Assembly: GCF_004339545.1 (NCBI RefSeq)
Contig: NZ_SMGD01000012.1
Location: 496,001 to 560,000 of the forward strand
Length of the DNA stretch: 64,000 nt
Direction: 5' to 3'
DNA from: Celerinatantimonas diazotrophica
GTDB lineage: Bacteria > Pseudomonadota > Gammaproteobacteria > Enterobacterales > Celerinatantimonadaceae
Below the pieces are notes generated by a model. That model saw only the letters and a program-made list of their open reading frames with translations, made no database searches and had not been told where the DNA came from. Shown here one piece after another: positions 1 to 10,554 of this stretch. Every line of letters begins with the position of its first letter. Position 1 is the first letter of the stretch. Made by a program: the position numbers and the translations under genes.

Positions 1-521
1 AAATTATAGTTAAGATCAAATGCTAAGCTGTTCTCACTAAGCGGGGTATTATCTGGGTAGACTTGATAACGTGCTTTTAAAGCTAACTGTGTGTTGAGCT
101 TATAAGCGCCTTCGAAATTCATGGAAACCGTTGAGTGATGCTGTTCATCACTTGTGTTTTGCTGATTAAACATCCCAGATAATTCAACTTCGGATGAGAG
201 CTGATATCTTAGTCCGGTACTTAAATTCATACCATGCCTGGACGCTATGTCACTTAATTGTCCATCTTCTAACGGCTTAAACCCCGTTTCGATAAACCAG
301 TGAAGCTGATTGGGTAGCGCATATTGATAGCCGCCAATAAGCCTTGTATCTCTAGAGCCAGCTATAAAATCAAAATTGGCGGAGTCATGGCGGGTATAAA
401 GATACCAATGAGATGTTGAAGCGTTCGGCGCGCTGGTCTGACTCATTTGGGCAAATGCGGGCATAGACACGACTACGCACAGTAGTGAAATGATGTGCAA
501 ATCCATTCGCAATCCGTTCAT
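1..521 (-). CDS. Outer-membrane beta-barrel-like protein (partial)
   Basis: The 5' part of a gene whose 3' end lies outside the window; about 173 codons are visible. The N-terminus carries a Sec signal peptide (hydrophobic stretch ending in MPAFA, cleavage before QMSQT). The mature part has alternating polar and aromatic residues, with repeated phrases such as 'GLRYQLSSEVELSG' and 'TQLALKARYQVYP', typical of transmembrane beta strands in porin-like outer-membrane proteins. I cannot assign a family. A second ATG five codons downstream is an alternative start; neither has a strong ribosome-binding site. Transcription runs divergently from the thr operon. Confidence 0.6.
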   Translation of the reverse strand, partial: MNGLRMDLHIISLLCVVVSMPAFAQMSQTSAPNASTSHWYLYTRHDSANFDFIAGSRDTRLIGGYQYALPNQLHWFIETGFKPLEDGQLSDIASRHGMNLSTGLRYQLSSEVELSGMFNQQNTSDEQHHSTVSMNFEGAYKLNTQLALKARYQVYPDNTPLSENSLAFDLNYN

Positions 522-811
522 AAGCCGAGCCCGATTTTAAAGATGATGAATAAATTATGAACTAATTATTCTGTCTATATCATTTTTGTGGATGCTGAAT
601 CAATAACTGATTCTAGCCTAAAGAAAAAAGTTTTTATCAGGAATCCTTTCTCCTATTCGTAGTGGCAGCAGAATAAAGGGCGATCAGTGTGATCGCTAAT
701 AAAAGACATATCGCGGGAAATTTTCGGTTTTTGCTAAGAGGATCGTCAGGGGAAGGTCATTTTTAAGTATTCATTTTAATGATGTGAGAATTCTTGAAAT
801 AATATTTTTTC
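522..811. other. Intergenic region between OMP gene and thr leader
   Basis: About 290 bases without a convincing ORF. It is AT-rich toward the thr side and must hold the divergent promoter of the outer-membrane protein gene. I see no repeat or RNA motif in it. Confidence 0.4.
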
Positions 812-817
812 TTGACA
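812..817 (+). promoter_or_regulatory. Probable -35 box of the thr operon promoter
   Basis: A perfect TTGACA lies about 50 bases upstream of the thr leader peptide start. The -10 element is not clear: at 17-bp spacing the hexamer is poor, and the best TATA-like string (TATAGA) is too far away. The position fits the thr promoter, but the start site is uncertain. Confidence 0.4.
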
Positions 818-866
818 AACTATGTTAACTAATGAAAGGTAGGGCTATAGATTATAGAGGTTACGA

Positions 867-941
867 ATGTTACAGATTACCAGCCTGACAACTACCACCA
901 TTATTATTCGCACCATTACCGTTGGGCGCGAGGCGGGCTGA
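867..941 (+). CDS. thrL: thr operon leader peptide
   Basis: A 24-codon ORF, ATG to TGA, preceded by AGAGG six bases upstream. It contains a dense run of threonine and isoleucine codons (SLTTTTIIIRTITV). It is followed at once by a strong terminator and then thrA. In E. coli, ribosome stalling at Thr and Ile codons of the equivalent peptide prevents terminator formation, so the operon is expressed when charged tRNA-Thr or tRNA-Ile is scarce. Here the same logic is inferred from composition and position. It is too short for usual gene-length cutoffs. Confidence 0.9.
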   Translation: MLQITSLTTTTIIIRTITVGREAG

Positions 942-964
942 TTGTAACTTCTAAAGTGATTCAG

Positions 965-992
965 GGCCCGTCAAACGACGGGCCTTTTTTTT
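965..992 (+). terminator. thr attenuator terminator
   Basis: The stem GGCCCGTC / GACGGGCC closes an AAAC loop and is followed by eight T residues. It lies 23 bases after the leader peptide stop and 28 bases before thrA, so it works as the attenuator rather than an end-of-operon terminator. Confidence 0.92.
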
Positions 993-1020
993 AGGGCAAA
1001 AAATAGAGGAGCTGTTGGGA

Positions 1021-3489
1021 ATGAGGGTTTTAAAATTTGGAGGGTCGTCGCTGGCTGATGCTGAGCGCTTCAACCAGGTCGCTGACATTGTATTGAATAC
1101 ATATCGACAAGACCCGGTAGCCGTGGTGCTTTCCGCCCCTGCTGGTATTACGAATCAGCTAGTCGCGTTAATCGAGCAGGTTGATGATGATGCGGCGGTG
1201 CAGAACTCATTGTCAGCTTTTAAGAAGATATTTATTCAGCTATTTGAAGGACTGCACCAATTCTATCCCTCGTTTGCCCTTTCACCTATGCAACAGCAGC
1301 TCGCTGATAAAATCCAACAACTGAAACAGTTCTGTCACGGCATGCAGATGCTTAAATGCCGCCCCCAAACGACCCAGGCAGCGGTTTTAGCCTCTGGTGA
1401 AGAGTTGTCGGTGGCTTGTATGAAAGCGTTACTGCAGGCTCGTGAGCGCCCTGCAGAGATCCTCGATCCACGTCTGTTATTTGCCGGGGAAGGTGAACCG
1501 CTCAATGCCAGCGTAAATATTGCGCTGAGCCGTGAACGGTTTGCTTGCCAGAATATTGATGAAAAGTATGTCTATCTAATGCCTGGTTTTACCGCAAGTG
1601 ATGCTCAAGGCAATACGGTTGTGTTGGGGCGCAATGGTTCCGATTATAGTGCTGCGGTGCTCAGCGCTTGTATGGATGCCGATTGTTGTGAAATCTGGAC
1701 GGATGTCGATGGCGTCTATAATTGCGATCCTCGGTTGGTGAGTGATGCGAAGTTGCTCTCGCATTTAAGCTACGCTGAAGCGATGGAGCTTTCATACTTT
1801 GGTGCGAAGGTCTTACACCCTCGGACGATTGCACCGATTGCCCAATACCATATTCCCTGCCTGATTAAAAATACCTTTAAACCTCAACATCAGGGGACTT
1901 TGATTGATGCCCATCAGGCCGACCAATCAGTACAGGCGGTTAAAGCATTATCCAGCTTATCTAATTTGACCATGCTCACTGTTTCTGGTCCCGGAATGAA
2001 AGGGATTGCGGGTATGAGTGGACGGGTATTTTCCTGCATAGCGCAGCAGAAAATTTCGGTGGTGTTAATTACCCAGTCTTCCTCTGAATACAGCATTAGT
2101 TTTTGTGTTCATAGCGTTGATGCCGAGCATGCCGTGCAGGCTTTGCGCAGTGAGTTTTACTTAGAGCTAAAAAATCAGCTGCTTGAACCTGTGGAGCAAG
2201 TTGACCATCTGGCCATTATCTCTTTAATCGGTGATCAGATGCGCTCGAGTAAAGGGGTTGCGGCGCGATTTTTTACTGCTTTAGCTCAGGTTTCTATCAA
2301 TATCGTAGCGATTGCTCAAGGCTCTTCGGAGCGCTCTATTTCGGCGGTGATTAGTGAAGCGAAAAGTGAAGAAGCGATTCGGGCCTGCCATCAGAATCTT
2401 TTTAACAGTCGCTCCTATATCGATCTATTTGTGATTGGCTGTGGCGGGGTTGGCCGAGCATTGTTGGAACAGATTTATGCGCAACAGACTCATCTGCTGA
2501 CGCAACAGATTGGTTTACGAGTGTGTGGCATTAGTAATAGTAAAACGATGATTACCAATCCTGAGGGGATTGATCTTAGTCAGTGGCGACAGCTCCTTTC
2601 TCAAAGTGTACCTAATGGTGGCTTTTCTTTAGCAGAGGTCAGCGAAATGGTGCGAGCGCACCACTTGATCAATCCGGTGATTGTGGATTGTACCAGCAGC
2701 GAAGATGTGGCAGCGCTATATAGTGAACTGCTCGGCAACGGATTCCATGTGGTCACCGCCAATAAGAAGGCTAATACTGGTGACATTCATTATTATCGAT
2801 TACTTCGCCAACAAGCTCTCAAGCATCGTCGCAAGTTCTTGTATGATACCAATGTAGGCGCAGGGTTACCGGTTGTTGAAAACCTGCAGAATTTACTCAA
2901 AGCGGGCGATCAACTCCAGCGTTTTACTGGGGTGCTTTCTGGTTCATTGTCTTATATTTTTGGCAAGCTTGATGAAGGGATGAGTTTTTCTCAAGCCACA
3001 CGCTTGGCCTTGGAAAATGGCTTTACTGAACCTGATCCGCGGGACGATCTATCGGGGACCGATGTCGCTCGTAAATTATTAATTCTGGCTCGCGAATCCG
3101 GAATTATGCAGGATTTAGACGATATCGAAGTGCAACCTGCAATAGCGCCAGATTTTGATATGAGTGGTTCTAAAGAAGATTTTCTGGCTCGTTTAGAGCA
3201 AAATGATGACTACTTTAATCAATGGATTGAACAGGCTAAACATGAACAAAAAGTGTTGCGTTATGTCGGTGAGATTAATGAAGGTAAATGCCGTGTGAGT
3301 ATTCAGGCTGTCGATGTGAGTAACCCGTTGTACCGCGTTAAAGATGGTGAAAATGCGTTGGCTTTTTATAGCCGTTATTATCAGCCTCTGCCGTTAGTCT
3401 TACGAGGGTATGGGGCTGGCAGCGCTGTGACTGCTGCCGGTGTTTTTGCCGATATCTTAAGAACTTTAAATTGGAAACAGGAGATCTAG
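1021..3489 (+). CDS. thrA: Bifunctional aspartokinase I / homoserine dehydrogenase I
   Basis: Catalyses the first and third steps from aspartate to threonine: ATP-dependent phosphorylation of aspartate, and NAD(P)H reduction of aspartate semialdehyde to homoserine. The 822 residues match the roughly 820-residue family length. The kinase motif KFGGSS is at 5-10, ACT-type regulatory segments lie around 315-460, the dinucleotide-binding glycine motif [11 protein letters not shown] is near 471, and the dehydrogenase motif TANKK is near 578. I chose ATG 1021 (start MRVLKFGG, as in E. coli) over the TTG six bases upstream, because AGAGGA sits 10 bases before it. First gene of thrABC, controlled by the attenuator just upstream; threonine feedback through the ACT region is expected from the family. 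Confidence 0.97.
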   Translation: MRVLKFGGSSLADAERFNQVADIVLNTYRQDPVAVVLSAPAGITNQLVALIEQVDDDAAVQNSLSAFKKIFIQLFEGLHQFYPSFALSPMQQQLADKIQQLKQFCHGMQMLKCRPQTTQAAVLASGEELSVACMKALLQARERPAEILDPRLLFAGEGEPLNASVNIALSRERFACQNIDEKYVYLMPGFTASDAQGNTVVLGRNGSDYSAAVLSACMDADCCEIWTDVDGVYNCDPRLVSDAKLLSHLSYAEAMELSYFGAKVLHPRTIAPIAQYHIPCLIKNTFKPQHQGTLIDAHQADQSVQAVKALSSLSNLTMLTVSGPGMKGIAGMSGRVFSCIAQQKISVVLITQSSSEYSISFCVHSVDAEHAVQALRSEFYLELKNQLLEPVEQVDHLAIISLIGDQMRSSKGVAARFFTALAQVSINIVAIAQGSSERSISAVISEAKSEEAIRACHQNLFNSRSYIDLFVIGCGGVGRALLEQIYAQQTHLLTQQIGLRVCGISNSKTMITNPEGIDLSQWRQLLSQSVPNGGFSLAEVSEMVRAHHLINPVIVDCTSSEDVAALYSELLGNGFHVVTANKKANTGDIHYYRLLRQQALKHRRKFLYDTNVGAGLPVVENLQNLLKAGDQLQRFTGVLSGSLSYIFGKLDEGMSFSQATRLALENGFTEPDPRDDLSGTDVARKLLILARESGIMQDLDDIEVQPAIAPDFDMSGSKEDFLARLEQNDDYFNQWIEQAKHEQKVLRYVGEINEGKCRVSIQAVDVSNPLYRVKDGENALAFYSRYYQPLPLVLRGYGAGSAVTAAGVFADILRTLNWKQEI

Positions 3490-3490
3490 C

Positions 3491-4444
3491 ATGTCAGTGG
3501 TAACTTATGCTCCGGCATCGATCGGGAATGTCAGTGTTGGCTTTGACGTGTTAGGTGCTGCCTTAGAACCGATTAGTGGAGAGTTCTTGGGGGATCGCGT
3601 TCAGGTTTATGCCAGTGAACACTTCGCGATTGAGAATCGGGGGCGTTTTGCGCATAAACTTCCAGTTGACCCCAAGCAGAATATTTTGTTTGGATGTTAT
3701 GAGTATTTTATCGATCAGATTAAAGCACTGAAATTAGCCGAGCGGCCTCTGGCGATGATTCTGGAAAAGAATCTGCCCATCGGTAGTGGATTGGGCTCGA
3801 GTGCTTGTTCCGTGGTGGCTGCTTTTGAAGCGCTCAATCAGTTTTATGATGCACCATTTGATGCCAATCAGATGCTGCTGATGATGGGCAAGTTGGAAGG
3901 GAAAATCAGTGGCAGTGTTCACTATGATAATGTTGCGCCATGCTATTTAGGGGGCATCCAACTGATGCTCGAAAGTTCCGGGGTGATCAGTCAGTCGATT
4001 CCAACCTTCGACGATTGGCTCTGGGTTCTGGCTTACCCTGGAATTAGCATTTCAACGGCTGAAGCGCGCGCCATTTTACCCGCACAATATCGTCGACAAG
4101 ACGTATTAACCTATGGACGGCAACTCGGCGGGTTTATTCATGCCAGCTATACCAATCAGCCGCAACTTGCTGCAAGTTTTTTAAACGATGTGATTGCTGA
4201 ACCTTATCGTCGCGCTTTAATTCCGGGATTTGATCAAGCGCGTCATTTTGCGTTAGATGCCGGAGCGATCGCCAGTGGCATTTCGGGGTCAGGCCCGACG
4301 TTATTTAGCATCGCGACCGATATGGAACAAGCTGAACGAATCGCGGATTGGCTGGAAAAACATTTTGTTCAAAACGAAGACGGATTTTGCCACATTTGTC
4401 GTATCAATAAACAAGGCACGCAAGTTACAGGAAACCAACTATGA
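3491..4444 (+). CDS. thrB: Homoserine kinase
   Basis: Phosphorylates homoserine to O-phosphohomoserine with ATP, the substrate of ThrC. It is a GHMP-family kinase of 317 residues. The N-terminal substrate region reads [17 protein letters not shown], the ATP-binding glycine/serine loop [13 protein letters not shown] lies near residues 95-107, and the C-terminal GHMP motif [10 protein letters not shown] is near 260. It begins one base after the thrA stop, and its TGA overlaps the thrC ATG (ATGA). Translation of the three genes is therefore probably coupled. Confidence 0.97.
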   Translation: MSVVTYAPASIGNVSVGFDVLGAALEPISGEFLGDRVQVYASEHFAIENRGRFAHKLPVDPKQNILFGCYEYFIDQIKALKLAERPLAMILEKNLPIGSGLGSSACSVVAAFEALNQFYDAPFDANQMLLMMGKLEGKISGSVHYDNVAPCYLGGIQLMLESSGVISQSIPTFDDWLWVLAYPGISISTAEARAILPAQYRRQDVLTYGRQLGGFIHASYTNQPQLAASFLNDVIAEPYRRALIPGFDQARHFALDAGAIASGISGSGPTLFSIATDMEQAERIADWLEKHFVQNEDGFCHICRINKQGTQVTGNQL

Positions 4445-5724
4445 AGTTATACAACATTAAATGCCCTGAGCAGCAGGTTAGTTTTGCCGAGGCGGTTCAA
4501 ATCGGTTTGGGTAAGAATCAGGGGCTGTTTTTCCCGTCTGAGTTAACAAAATTAGCGAATATCGATGAACTTCTGAATCAGGATTATGTAACTCGTAGTA
4601 GTGCCATTTTGCATCATTTGATTGGCGATGAACTCTCGTTAGCTGAAGTGACGGAGATGGTTCGCAATGCCTTTAGTTTCGCTGCCCCCATCACTAATGT
4701 CAGTGACAATGTCGCTGCTTTAGAGCTTTTCCATGGGCCCACTTTGGCATTTAAGGATTTTGGTGCTCGTTTTATGGCACAGTGTCTGAAACGGTTTAGC
4801 GCGGGGCAAGCCGTTACTATTTTAACGGCAACTTCAGGAGATACCGGGGCTGCGGTGGCTCACGCCTTTTATGGTATTGAGAACATAAAAGTTGTGGTGT
4901 TATATCCAGAAGGGAAAATCAGTGAGTTGCAAGAAAAGCTGTTTTGTACGTTAGGAAAAAATATTACGACCGTTGCGGTGAAAAGTGACTTTGATGCCTG
5001 TCAGGCCTTAGTCAAACAAGCCTTTGATGACGAGGCGTTGCGTGAACAGGTCGGGCTTAATTCTGCCAATTCTATTAATATTAGTCGATTGTTGGCTCAG
5101 GTCTGTTATTACTTTGAAGCAGTTGCGCAGTTGGCGCAAGAAAAGCGTCAAAATGTCGTTTTTTCTGTTCCCAGTGGTAATTTTGGGGATCTGACCGCGG
5201 GATTGATTGCTCAGAGCTTAGGATTGCCGGTTAAACGCTTTATTGCTGCAACGAACATCAATGATACGGTTCCTCGTTATCTGGCCGATGGGCAATGGTT
5301 GCCCCATCCAACCGTGGCAACTTTATCCAATGCAATGGATGTCAGTCAGCCGAGTAATTGGCCTCGGATCGAAGAGCTGTTTAAAGTTCAAAATCGCTCT
5401 CTTAGTGAATTAGGCTTTGGCGCGTTGACCGATGAGCAGACTCAAGAGGCAATGTTGGCACTGTATCAACAGGGATATGTCAGTGAACCGCATGGTGCGA
5501 TTGCTTGGCAACAACTTGTCAGCCAGCTTCGCGAGGCAGAGCAGGGGATTTTCTTATGTACCGCCCATCCCGCGAAATTTAAATCAGTGGTGGATGGGAT
5601 TTTGCCAAAACCGGTGGAATTACCTGATGCCTTGGCTCAACGAATTGATTTACCATTACTTTCTAAATATTTTCCAGCTGAATTTGCGCCATTAAAAGAA
5701 TTATTAATGGCCGTTTCTGGCTAA
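4441..5724 (+). CDS. thrC: Threonine synthase
   Basis: PLP enzyme that converts O-phosphohomoserine to threonine and phosphate, the last step of the pathway. Of 427 residues, the PLP lysine is K105 in [10 protein letters not shown], followed by the phosphate-binding segment [15 protein letters not shown] and the family phrase [13 protein letters not shown]. The length is close to that of E. coli ThrC (428). The start overlaps the thrB stop by four bases. No strong terminator follows; a hairpin leader for tesB begins within 80 bases. Confidence 0.97.
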   Translation: MKLYNIKCPEQQVSFAEAVQIGLGKNQGLFFPSELTKLANIDELLNQDYVTRSSAILHHLIGDELSLAEVTEMVRNAFSFAAPITNVSDNVAALELFHGPTLAFKDFGARFMAQCLKRFSAGQAVTILTATSGDTGAAVAHAFYGIENIKVVVLYPEGKISELQEKLFCTLGKNITTVAVKSDFDACQALVKQAFDDEALREQVGLNSANSINISRLLAQVCYYFEAVAQLAQEKRQNVVFSVPSGNFGDLTAGLIAQSLGLPVKRFIAATNINDTVPRYLADGQWLPHPTVATLSNAMDVSQPSNWPRIEELFKVQNRSLSELGFGALTDEQTQEAMLALYQQGYVSEPHGAIAWQQLVSQLREAEQGIFLCTAHPAKFKSVVDGILPKPVELPDALAQRIDLPLLSKYFPAEFAPLKELLMAVSG

Positions 5725-5758
5725 ATTTTAAGCGAGGGGATTGATCTTCTGGCTGAGT

Positions 5759-5797
5759 TTGCGCATCCTTGTCGCTTTTATGCAAACAGATGCGCAA
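5759..5797 (+). promoter_or_regulatory. Hairpin leader before tesB
   Basis: A 9-bp inverted repeat, TTGCGCATC / GATGCGCAA, lies between thrC and tesB, and its 3' arm abuts the tesB ribosome-binding site AAGGA. A competing pairing of CCTTG (5767-5771) with CAAGG (5795-5799) would cover that site. This may modulate tesB translation or end thr transcripts; there is no U tract. Confidence 0.35.
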
Positions 5798-5802
5798 GGA
5801 TC

Positions 5803-6663
5803 ATGAGTAAAATTCTCTCAAATTTGCTGGATCTGCTCAGTTTAGAATCGATAGAGCAGGGGTTATTTCGGGGTAACAGCGAAGATTTAGGGATCGGCGT
5901 CGTTTTTGGTGGCCAAGTTCTAGGGCAGGCGTTATGTGCTGCCAGTGAAACGGTCATTGAAGAGCGCCGAATTCATTCGCTACATTCTTATTTTTTGCAT
6001 CCCGGTGATCCAGCAAAACCGATTGTTTATGAAGTCACCAAATTACGTGACGGACGAACCATCACAACGCGCCAAGTTCGGGCTATTCAGTATGGCCGTC
6101 CTATTTTTATGATGATCGCCTCTTTTCAGGAGCAGGAAAAGGGTTTTGAGCATCAAATGAGTATGCCTGATGTGCCATCGCCTGAGGAACTGCAGTCAGA
6201 ACAGGAATATGCTTTTGGGATGCGTGATCAACTTCCAGCAGCATTGTGTAACCGGTTTATCTGCGATAAACCAATTGATATTCGGCCTGTACAGTTTATT
6301 GATCCCATTAATCCTCAAGCTTGCGAAGCTAAACGTAGTATCTGGATGAAGGCAAATGGGGTATTAAATGACCGACCAAACTTACACCAGTCGTTGATTG
6401 CCTACGCCTCGGATGTTAATTTCCTACCGACGGCTCTGCAGCCGCATGGTCGGACCTTCTTTGATAAAAAATTGCAGGTTGCAACCATAGACCACAGTAT
6501 GTGGTTCCATCAACCATTTCGCATGGATGAGTGGTTGTTATATGTCATTGACAGCCCCGCTGCATCATCAGGGCATGGGCTGGTTCGGGGCCAATTCTTC
6601 AATCAGGAGGGGGTACTCGTTGCATCGACTGCTCAGGAAGGTGTGATTCGCGAAATTCCCTAG
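5803..6663 (+). CDS. tesB: Acyl-CoA thioesterase II
   Basis: Hydrolyses medium- and long-chain acyl-CoA to free fatty acid and CoA in the cytoplasm. The 286 residues match the double hot-dog TesB family. The opening segment LLSLESIEQGLFRGNSEDLG and FGGQVLGQALCAA are characteristic, as is IHSLHSYFLHPGD, and the C-terminal half carries ATIDHSMWFHQPF with the conserved aspartate of the active site. ATG 5803 has AAGGA close upstream. It probably stands alone or reads through from thrC. Confidence 0.93.
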   Translation: MSKILSNLLDLLSLESIEQGLFRGNSEDLGIGVVFGGQVLGQALCAASETVIEERRIHSLHSYFLHPGDPAKPIVYEVTKLRDGRTITTRQVRAIQYGRPIFMMIASFQEQEKGFEHQMSMPDVPSPEELQSEQEYAFGMRDQLPAALCNRFICDKPIDIRPVQFIDPINPQACEAKRSIWMKANGVLNDRPNLHQSLIAYASDVNFLPTALQPHGRTFFDKKLQVATIDHSMWFHQPFRMDEWLLYVIDSPAASSGHGLVRGQFFNQEGVLVASTAQEGVIREIP

Positions 6664-6773
6664 TCAGATGCAACATAACGCTCGAATACGGTGTTAAAGT
6701 CGTCGAGTGCCCATCTTGACAACTTTAACACCAACATAGAAAATTGTTGGCACATAATTTGTGACAATTTGGT

Positions 6774-8210
6774 GTGCCTTTCTTGCTCCAGACTTCTGCT
6801 TTTAAAATCGATTTCAAAACATTCACTTATAAGTCGTTATGGGTGATCGTCTTCACGCTTGCTATTTTTGCTGCAAATCTTTCGAGTGGTGATCTGCGGG
6901 GCGATAGTATGGTGTATGCGGCGATTTCAAAAAATATTCTGACGCTGCATTCACCGCTGGTCATGCACTTTAATGATGCCATTTATCTGAATAAGCCTCC
7001 CATGTTATTTTGGTTGACCGCATTAAGCCTGTATGTGTTTGGCCACAGTATATTCGCGGTCAATCTGGTGGTGGCTTTTTCCGCTTTGGTCTTGAATTTA
7101 GCTTTTTTCTACTGGATAGCCAGAATATGTAAAGGTTATAACTTAGCTTATCTGAGTATTTTTTGCCTCGATACTAGCTATGTCATTTATAAAAACTCGC
7201 ATACCTTAAAAATGGAAGCCCTCACGGCATTTTTTATTGTGATGGCGATGATTTTCTTCTGGCATTATCTCAAAGATAAGCGGTTGATGTGGATACTGGG
7301 TTTTGGCCTGATGAGTGGCTTAGCTGTCATGACTAAAGGATTTCTGGGAGGGATACCTTGGGCGATTGTTATTGTGTATCTATTGACTCCGGTTGGTCGT
7401 GATATCCGCTCGCGCCAGTTTTTGCTTCATGCAATGGCTGCATTGTTGGTCTTTTTGGCTTCATTTTTATGGTGGTATGTCTACATTTCGCTGCGAACTG
7501 ATTTTTTACATCACTTCTTATATGATGAAGTTTGGGCCCGTTTGGTCACCTCGGATACTTCTGAAGCAACGCAATACAAACATAAACCTGTTTATCGTTA
7601 TCTTTGGTTCATGCTCAAAGATTACTTTATGTATCTGCCATTTTTCTTATATGGCTGTTACCACTTATATAAGCATAGAGATTCGAATATTGATCGAGAA
7701 GGGCTGACCCTTTTAGCCATCTTTACTATTTTTTGTTTTGCGGTAGTTCATCTGATTAGTACGCGTTCTGAACGTTATCTGTATGAGTTTTTTATCACAG
7801 CTGCTTTTTTTAGTGCTTATGGTATTTCTCGTGTCCCGAAGCTTAAAAACGTTAATTTTGCCAGTTGGTTAAAGGTGATGGGGACATTGTATATGCTGTT
7901 CATTTTGACGACACCGTTAAAGTTGGGCTGGAATAGTTATACTTCACTTCGAGATTTGCAGAAGCTAAGTGACAATATGCATGTGCCGATTATGGTCAAT
8001 AAACATTGGCTCCCCAGTTACGTTGATCAGGCTGCCGTTACGTTCTTCTTGAATAACCCTCCTTTAGACTCAGCGCCTAAAGGAAGTTATTTCACGATAC
8101 TGCCTCGGGAATACCAGGGGCCTCTTAAATATAAACTGGTTGAGAAAACGCGGCAGTTGCGCATTGTATTGGTAACAAAATCTGATTGTGTTACACAATC
8201 AGATGACTAA
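6774..8210 (+). CDS. GT-C family membrane glycosyltransferase (ArnT/PMT-like, GT39/GT83)
   Basis: Integral membrane protein of up to 478 residues, rich in hydrophobic helices across its first 380 residues. The early loop GDLRGDSMVYAAISKNI followed by YLNKPPMLFWLTAL matches the acidic first loop and 'KPPL..W' pattern of ArnT/PMT-type enzymes that move a sugar from a lipid carrier onto lipid A or another acceptor in the periplasm. The substrate cannot be told. The GTG at 6774 lacks a clear ribosome-binding site, so an internal start such as GTG in 'SLWVIVFTLAIF' is possible. It is followed by a bidirectional terminator shared with grcA. Confidence 0.75.
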   Translation: MPFLLQTSAFKIDFKTFTYKSLWVIVFTLAIFAANLSSGDLRGDSMVYAAISKNILTLHSPLVMHFNDAIYLNKPPMLFWLTALSLYVFGHSIFAVNLVVAFSALVLNLAFFYWIARICKGYNLAYLSIFCLDTSYVIYKNSHTLKMEALTAFFIVMAMIFFWHYLKDKRLMWILGFGLMSGLAVMTKGFLGGIPWAIVIVYLLTPVGRDIRSRQFLLHAMAALLVFLASFLWWYVYISLRTDFLHHFLYDEVWARLVTSDTSEATQYKHKPVYRYLWFMLKDYFMYLPFFLYGCYHLYKHRDSNIDREGLTLLAIFTIFCFAVVHLISTRSERYLYEFFITAAFFSAYGISRVPKLKNVNFASWLKVMGTLYMLFILTTPLKLGWNSYTSLRDLQKLSDNMHVPIMVNKHWLPSYVDQAAVTFFLNNPPLDSAPKGSYFTILPREYQGPLKYKLVEKTRQLRIVLVTKSDCVTQSDD

Positions 8211-8242
8211 ATAAGGTGGTTGATTAGGGAATTATAGGCAAT

Positions 8243-8269
8243 AAAAAGCCGCTCAAAGAGCGGCTTTTT
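8243..8269. terminator. Bidirectional terminator between the glycosyltransferase gene and grcA
   Basis: Stem AAAAAGCCGCTC / GAGCGGCTTTTT with loop AAA. It is flanked by A on one side and T on the other, so it can end both convergent transcripts. Confidence 0.9.
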
Positions 8270-8288
8270 GAATATGAGAAAAGCGTTA

Positions 8289-8669
8289 TTACATTTTTTC
8301 AGTAAAAGTACGAGTAATAACATCCTGCTGCTGTTCTGCTGTCAGTGAGTTAAACCGAACTGCATATCCAGAAACACGGATCGTCAACTGTGGGTATTTT
8401 TCAGGGTGTTTTACAGCATCTTCAAGCGTTTCACGACGCATAACGTTAACGTTTAGGTGTTGGCCCCCTTCAACGCGAGGTGCTGAATGCATTGGAATTT
8501 CACGATATTCAATGCGACCCAGTTCGGCTAATGGAACGATCTGATCTTCGTCATAAAGACCATCTTTGACACATAGGCAACGAGCCTGTTCGTTCGCTTC
8601 GTCTAGTAACCAGAAAGAGTTTAGCAGTGCATCATTACTTGCTTTAGTAATCTGAATACCTTTAGTCAT
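8289..8669 (-). CDS. grcA: Autonomous glycyl radical cofactor
   Basis: Small protein of 126 residues nearly collinear with E. coli YfiD/GrcA. It replaces the radical-bearing C-terminus of oxygen-damaged pyruvate formate-lyase. The glycyl-radical motif RVSGYAVRF lies near 105-113 and is preceded by [20 protein letters not shown], the same segment found at the PflB C-terminus. It is expected to be induced under low oxygen; two FNR-like boxes lie upstream. It converges with the glycosyltransferase gene. Confidence 0.96.
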   Translation of the reverse strand: MTKGIQITKASNDALLNSFWLLDEANEQARCLCVKDGLYDEDQIVPLAELGRIEYREIPMHSAPRVEGGQHLNVNVMRRETLEDAVKHPEKYPQLTIRVSGYAVRFNSLTAEQQQDVITRTFTEKM

Positions 8670-8726
8670 GGTATGGCTCCTATACTATCTACTCGAGTAA
8701 CTTAGGCCTGCCAGTTGTTTCTGGAT

Positions 8727-8740
8727 ATGATCTCAATCAT
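8727..8740 (-). promoter_or_regulatory. FNR-like box proximal to grcA
   Basis: ATGAT-CTCA-ATCAT, a 14-bp perfect dyad close to the FNR consensus TTGAT-N4-ATCAA, about 65 bases upstream of the grcA start. Confidence 0.5.
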
Positions 8741-8777
8741 ATTTTTACAATTGAGTTTTCTAAGACAAGCCCTTTGA

Positions 8778-8791
8778 TTGACCTCAATCAA
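8778..8791 (-). promoter_or_regulatory. FNR box distal to grcA
   Basis: TTGAC-CTCA-ATCAA matches the FNR consensus with one change. Its centre is 51 bp from that of the proximal box, and both share the same CTCA spacer. Anaerobic activation of grcA by FNR is known in E. coli; here it is inferred. Confidence 0.65.
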
Positions 8792-8897
8792 TGTTGTTCA
8801 TACTAACATGGTTTAATAACCATTTAAAAGATATGGATATATGTACTTTAGATGCATCTTTAAGGGCCTGCATTGATCCAGGTGAAATTTTGGGGTG

Positions 8898-9749
8898 TTA
8901 TTCGTTTTCGCCAGCTAGTTGTTTCAGCCAGCTGATTTCTTGTGGCCAGATGTGTTGGTCAATTGTTTCTAAAATCAATGGGATATTGTCAAAGCGTGGA
9001 TCTTGCATCACATACTTAAAGCAGTCATGGCCAATTTCTCCCTGACCTAAACTCTGGTGGCGATCAATTCTCGAGCCTAGTTGACCTTTGCTGTCATTGA
9101 GATGCATGCCTCTTAGATACTCAAATCCAATTAAGGCGTCGAAATCGGCAAAGGTTTGCATAAATCCTTCTTGAGTATGAATCGGGTAACCTGCGGCGAA
9201 CCCATGGCAGGTATCGATACAGACGCCAACTCGGCTTTTGTCTGCAACATTTGCAATAATCTGGCCGATTTGTGCAAAATCCCAGCCGAGATTTGAACCT
9301 TGTCCGGCGGTGTTTTCAATTACTGCAACGACTTCTGGTACTTCTTTATGTGCTAAATTTATCGATTCACTGATCTTAGCCAAGGTTTGTTCGACACTTT
9401 GTTTGCGAAGATGGGAACCTGGATGAAAATTAAGTAGCTTTAGTCCGAGTTGGTGGCAGCGGCTTAATTCATCAACAAATGCTTGACGAGATTTATTGAG
9501 TGCATCTGGCTCTGGGTGGCCCAGATTAATCAGATATGAATCATGTACTAAGATTTGCTCAGCACTAAATTGATAGCGAGCACAGTTGGCTTTGAACTGG
9601 TTGATTGCTGTTGCGCTCAAGGGGGGGCTTTGCCAGCGGCGCTGGTTTTTGGTAAATAGAGCAAAGGCTGTGGCTCCGATTTTTGCTGCATTGACGGGGG
9701 CGTTAAAGACACCTCCGGCTGCGCTGACATGAGCTCCAATATATTTCAT
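8898..9749 (-). CDS. nfo: Endonuclease IV (AP endonuclease)
   Basis: Cuts DNA 5' to abasic sites in base-excision repair; a zinc-dependent TIM barrel. I chose the start [13 protein letters not shown] (283 residues; the family is about 285). A further 13 codons upstream are open but unlike the family. Visible motifs are GAHVSAAGG at the N-terminus, LNFHPGSH near 110, [12 protein letters not shown] near 145, [14 protein letters not shown] near 175, and [26 protein letters not shown] near 215. Ung lies 120 bases away on the other strand, so two repair genes are divergent neighbours. Confidence 0.96.
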   Translation of the reverse strand: MKYIGAHVSAAGGVFNAPVNAAKIGATAFALFTKNQRRWQSPPLSATAINQFKANCARYQFSAEQILVHDSYLINLGHPEPDALNKSRQAFVDELSRCHQLGLKLLNFHPGSHLRKQSVEQTLAKISESINLAHKEVPEVVAVIENTAGQGSNLGWDFAQIGQIIANVADKSRVGVCIDTCHGFAAGYPIHTQEGFMQTFADFDALIGFEYLRGMHLNDSKGQLGSRIDRHQSLGQGEIGHDCFKYVMQDPRFDNIPLILETIDQHIWPQEISWLKQLAGENE

Positions 9750-9870
9750 CGTGAGTTGACCCCTGTTAGATTGGGTTAGGAGAAACACCTACTATTGTGA
9801 AAACGAACCTTGTTCTGAGCTTAACAGGTTCGTATTCTATTGACTTTGAATTTGTTAAAAGAGTTAAATT

Positions 9871-10554
9871 ATGACAGAAACATCCTGGACGGCGATATTA
9901 GGTGAAGAAAAAAATAAGCCTTATTTTGCTCAGGCGATGCAATTTGTGGCTCATGAACGAGCGCTGGGCAAAGCGATATATCCTCCTCAGGAAGATGTTT
10001 TTAATGCATTTAAACTAACTTCACTGGAGAATGTGAAAGTTGTTATCTTGGGTCAAGATCCCTATCACCAGTTTGGTCAAGCACATGGATTATGTTTTTC
10101 GGTTCGTCCGGGAGTGAAAGTACCGCCATCTTTGGTGAATATATACAAAGAGCTGAAAAATGATATCCCGGGGTTTGAAATTCCCGCACATGGTTATTTG
10201 GAGTATTGGGCCAAGCAGGGTGTGTTACTGTTAAATACAGTGTTAACGGTTGAGCATGGCAAAGCGCATTCTCACGCTAGTTGTGGTTGGGAACAGTTTA
10301 GTGATTCTGTGATTACTAAACTTAACGAGCATTGTCAGGGCTTGGTTTTTATGTTGTGGGGGGCGCATGCGCAGAAAAAAGGCACCGTGATCGATACTCG
10401 CCGCCATCTGGTTTTAAAAGCGCCGCATCCATCGCCATTATCGGCTCATCGAGGTTTTTTGGGGTGTCATCATTTCTCGATGGCCAACCAGTATTTGAGT
10501 GAATCAGGAAAAACGCCAATTGATTGGCAAATACCAATGCATATAGCTCAATAG
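9871..10554 (+). CDS. ung: Uracil-DNA glycosylase
   Basis: Removes uracil from DNA to leave an abasic site, the substrate of the neighbouring endonuclease IV. Of 227 residues, the water-activating loop is [14 protein letters not shown] near 62-76, the uracil-recognition phrase LLNTVLTVE is near 120, and the DNA-intercalation motif [11 protein letters not shown] is near 188. It is a family-1 UNG of normal length. The stop region is embedded in a 23-bp direct repeat. Confidence 0.97.
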   Translation: MTETSWTAILGEEKNKPYFAQAMQFVAHERALGKAIYPPQEDVFNAFKLTSLENVKVVILGQDPYHQFGQAHGLCFSVRPGVKVPPSLVNIYKELKNDIPGFEIPAHGYLEYWAKQGVLLLNTVLTVEHGKAHSHASCGWEQFSDSVITKLNEHCQGLVFMLWGAHAQKKGTVIDTRRHLVLKAPHPSPLSAHRGFLGCHHFSMANQYLSESGKTPIDWQIPMHIAQ

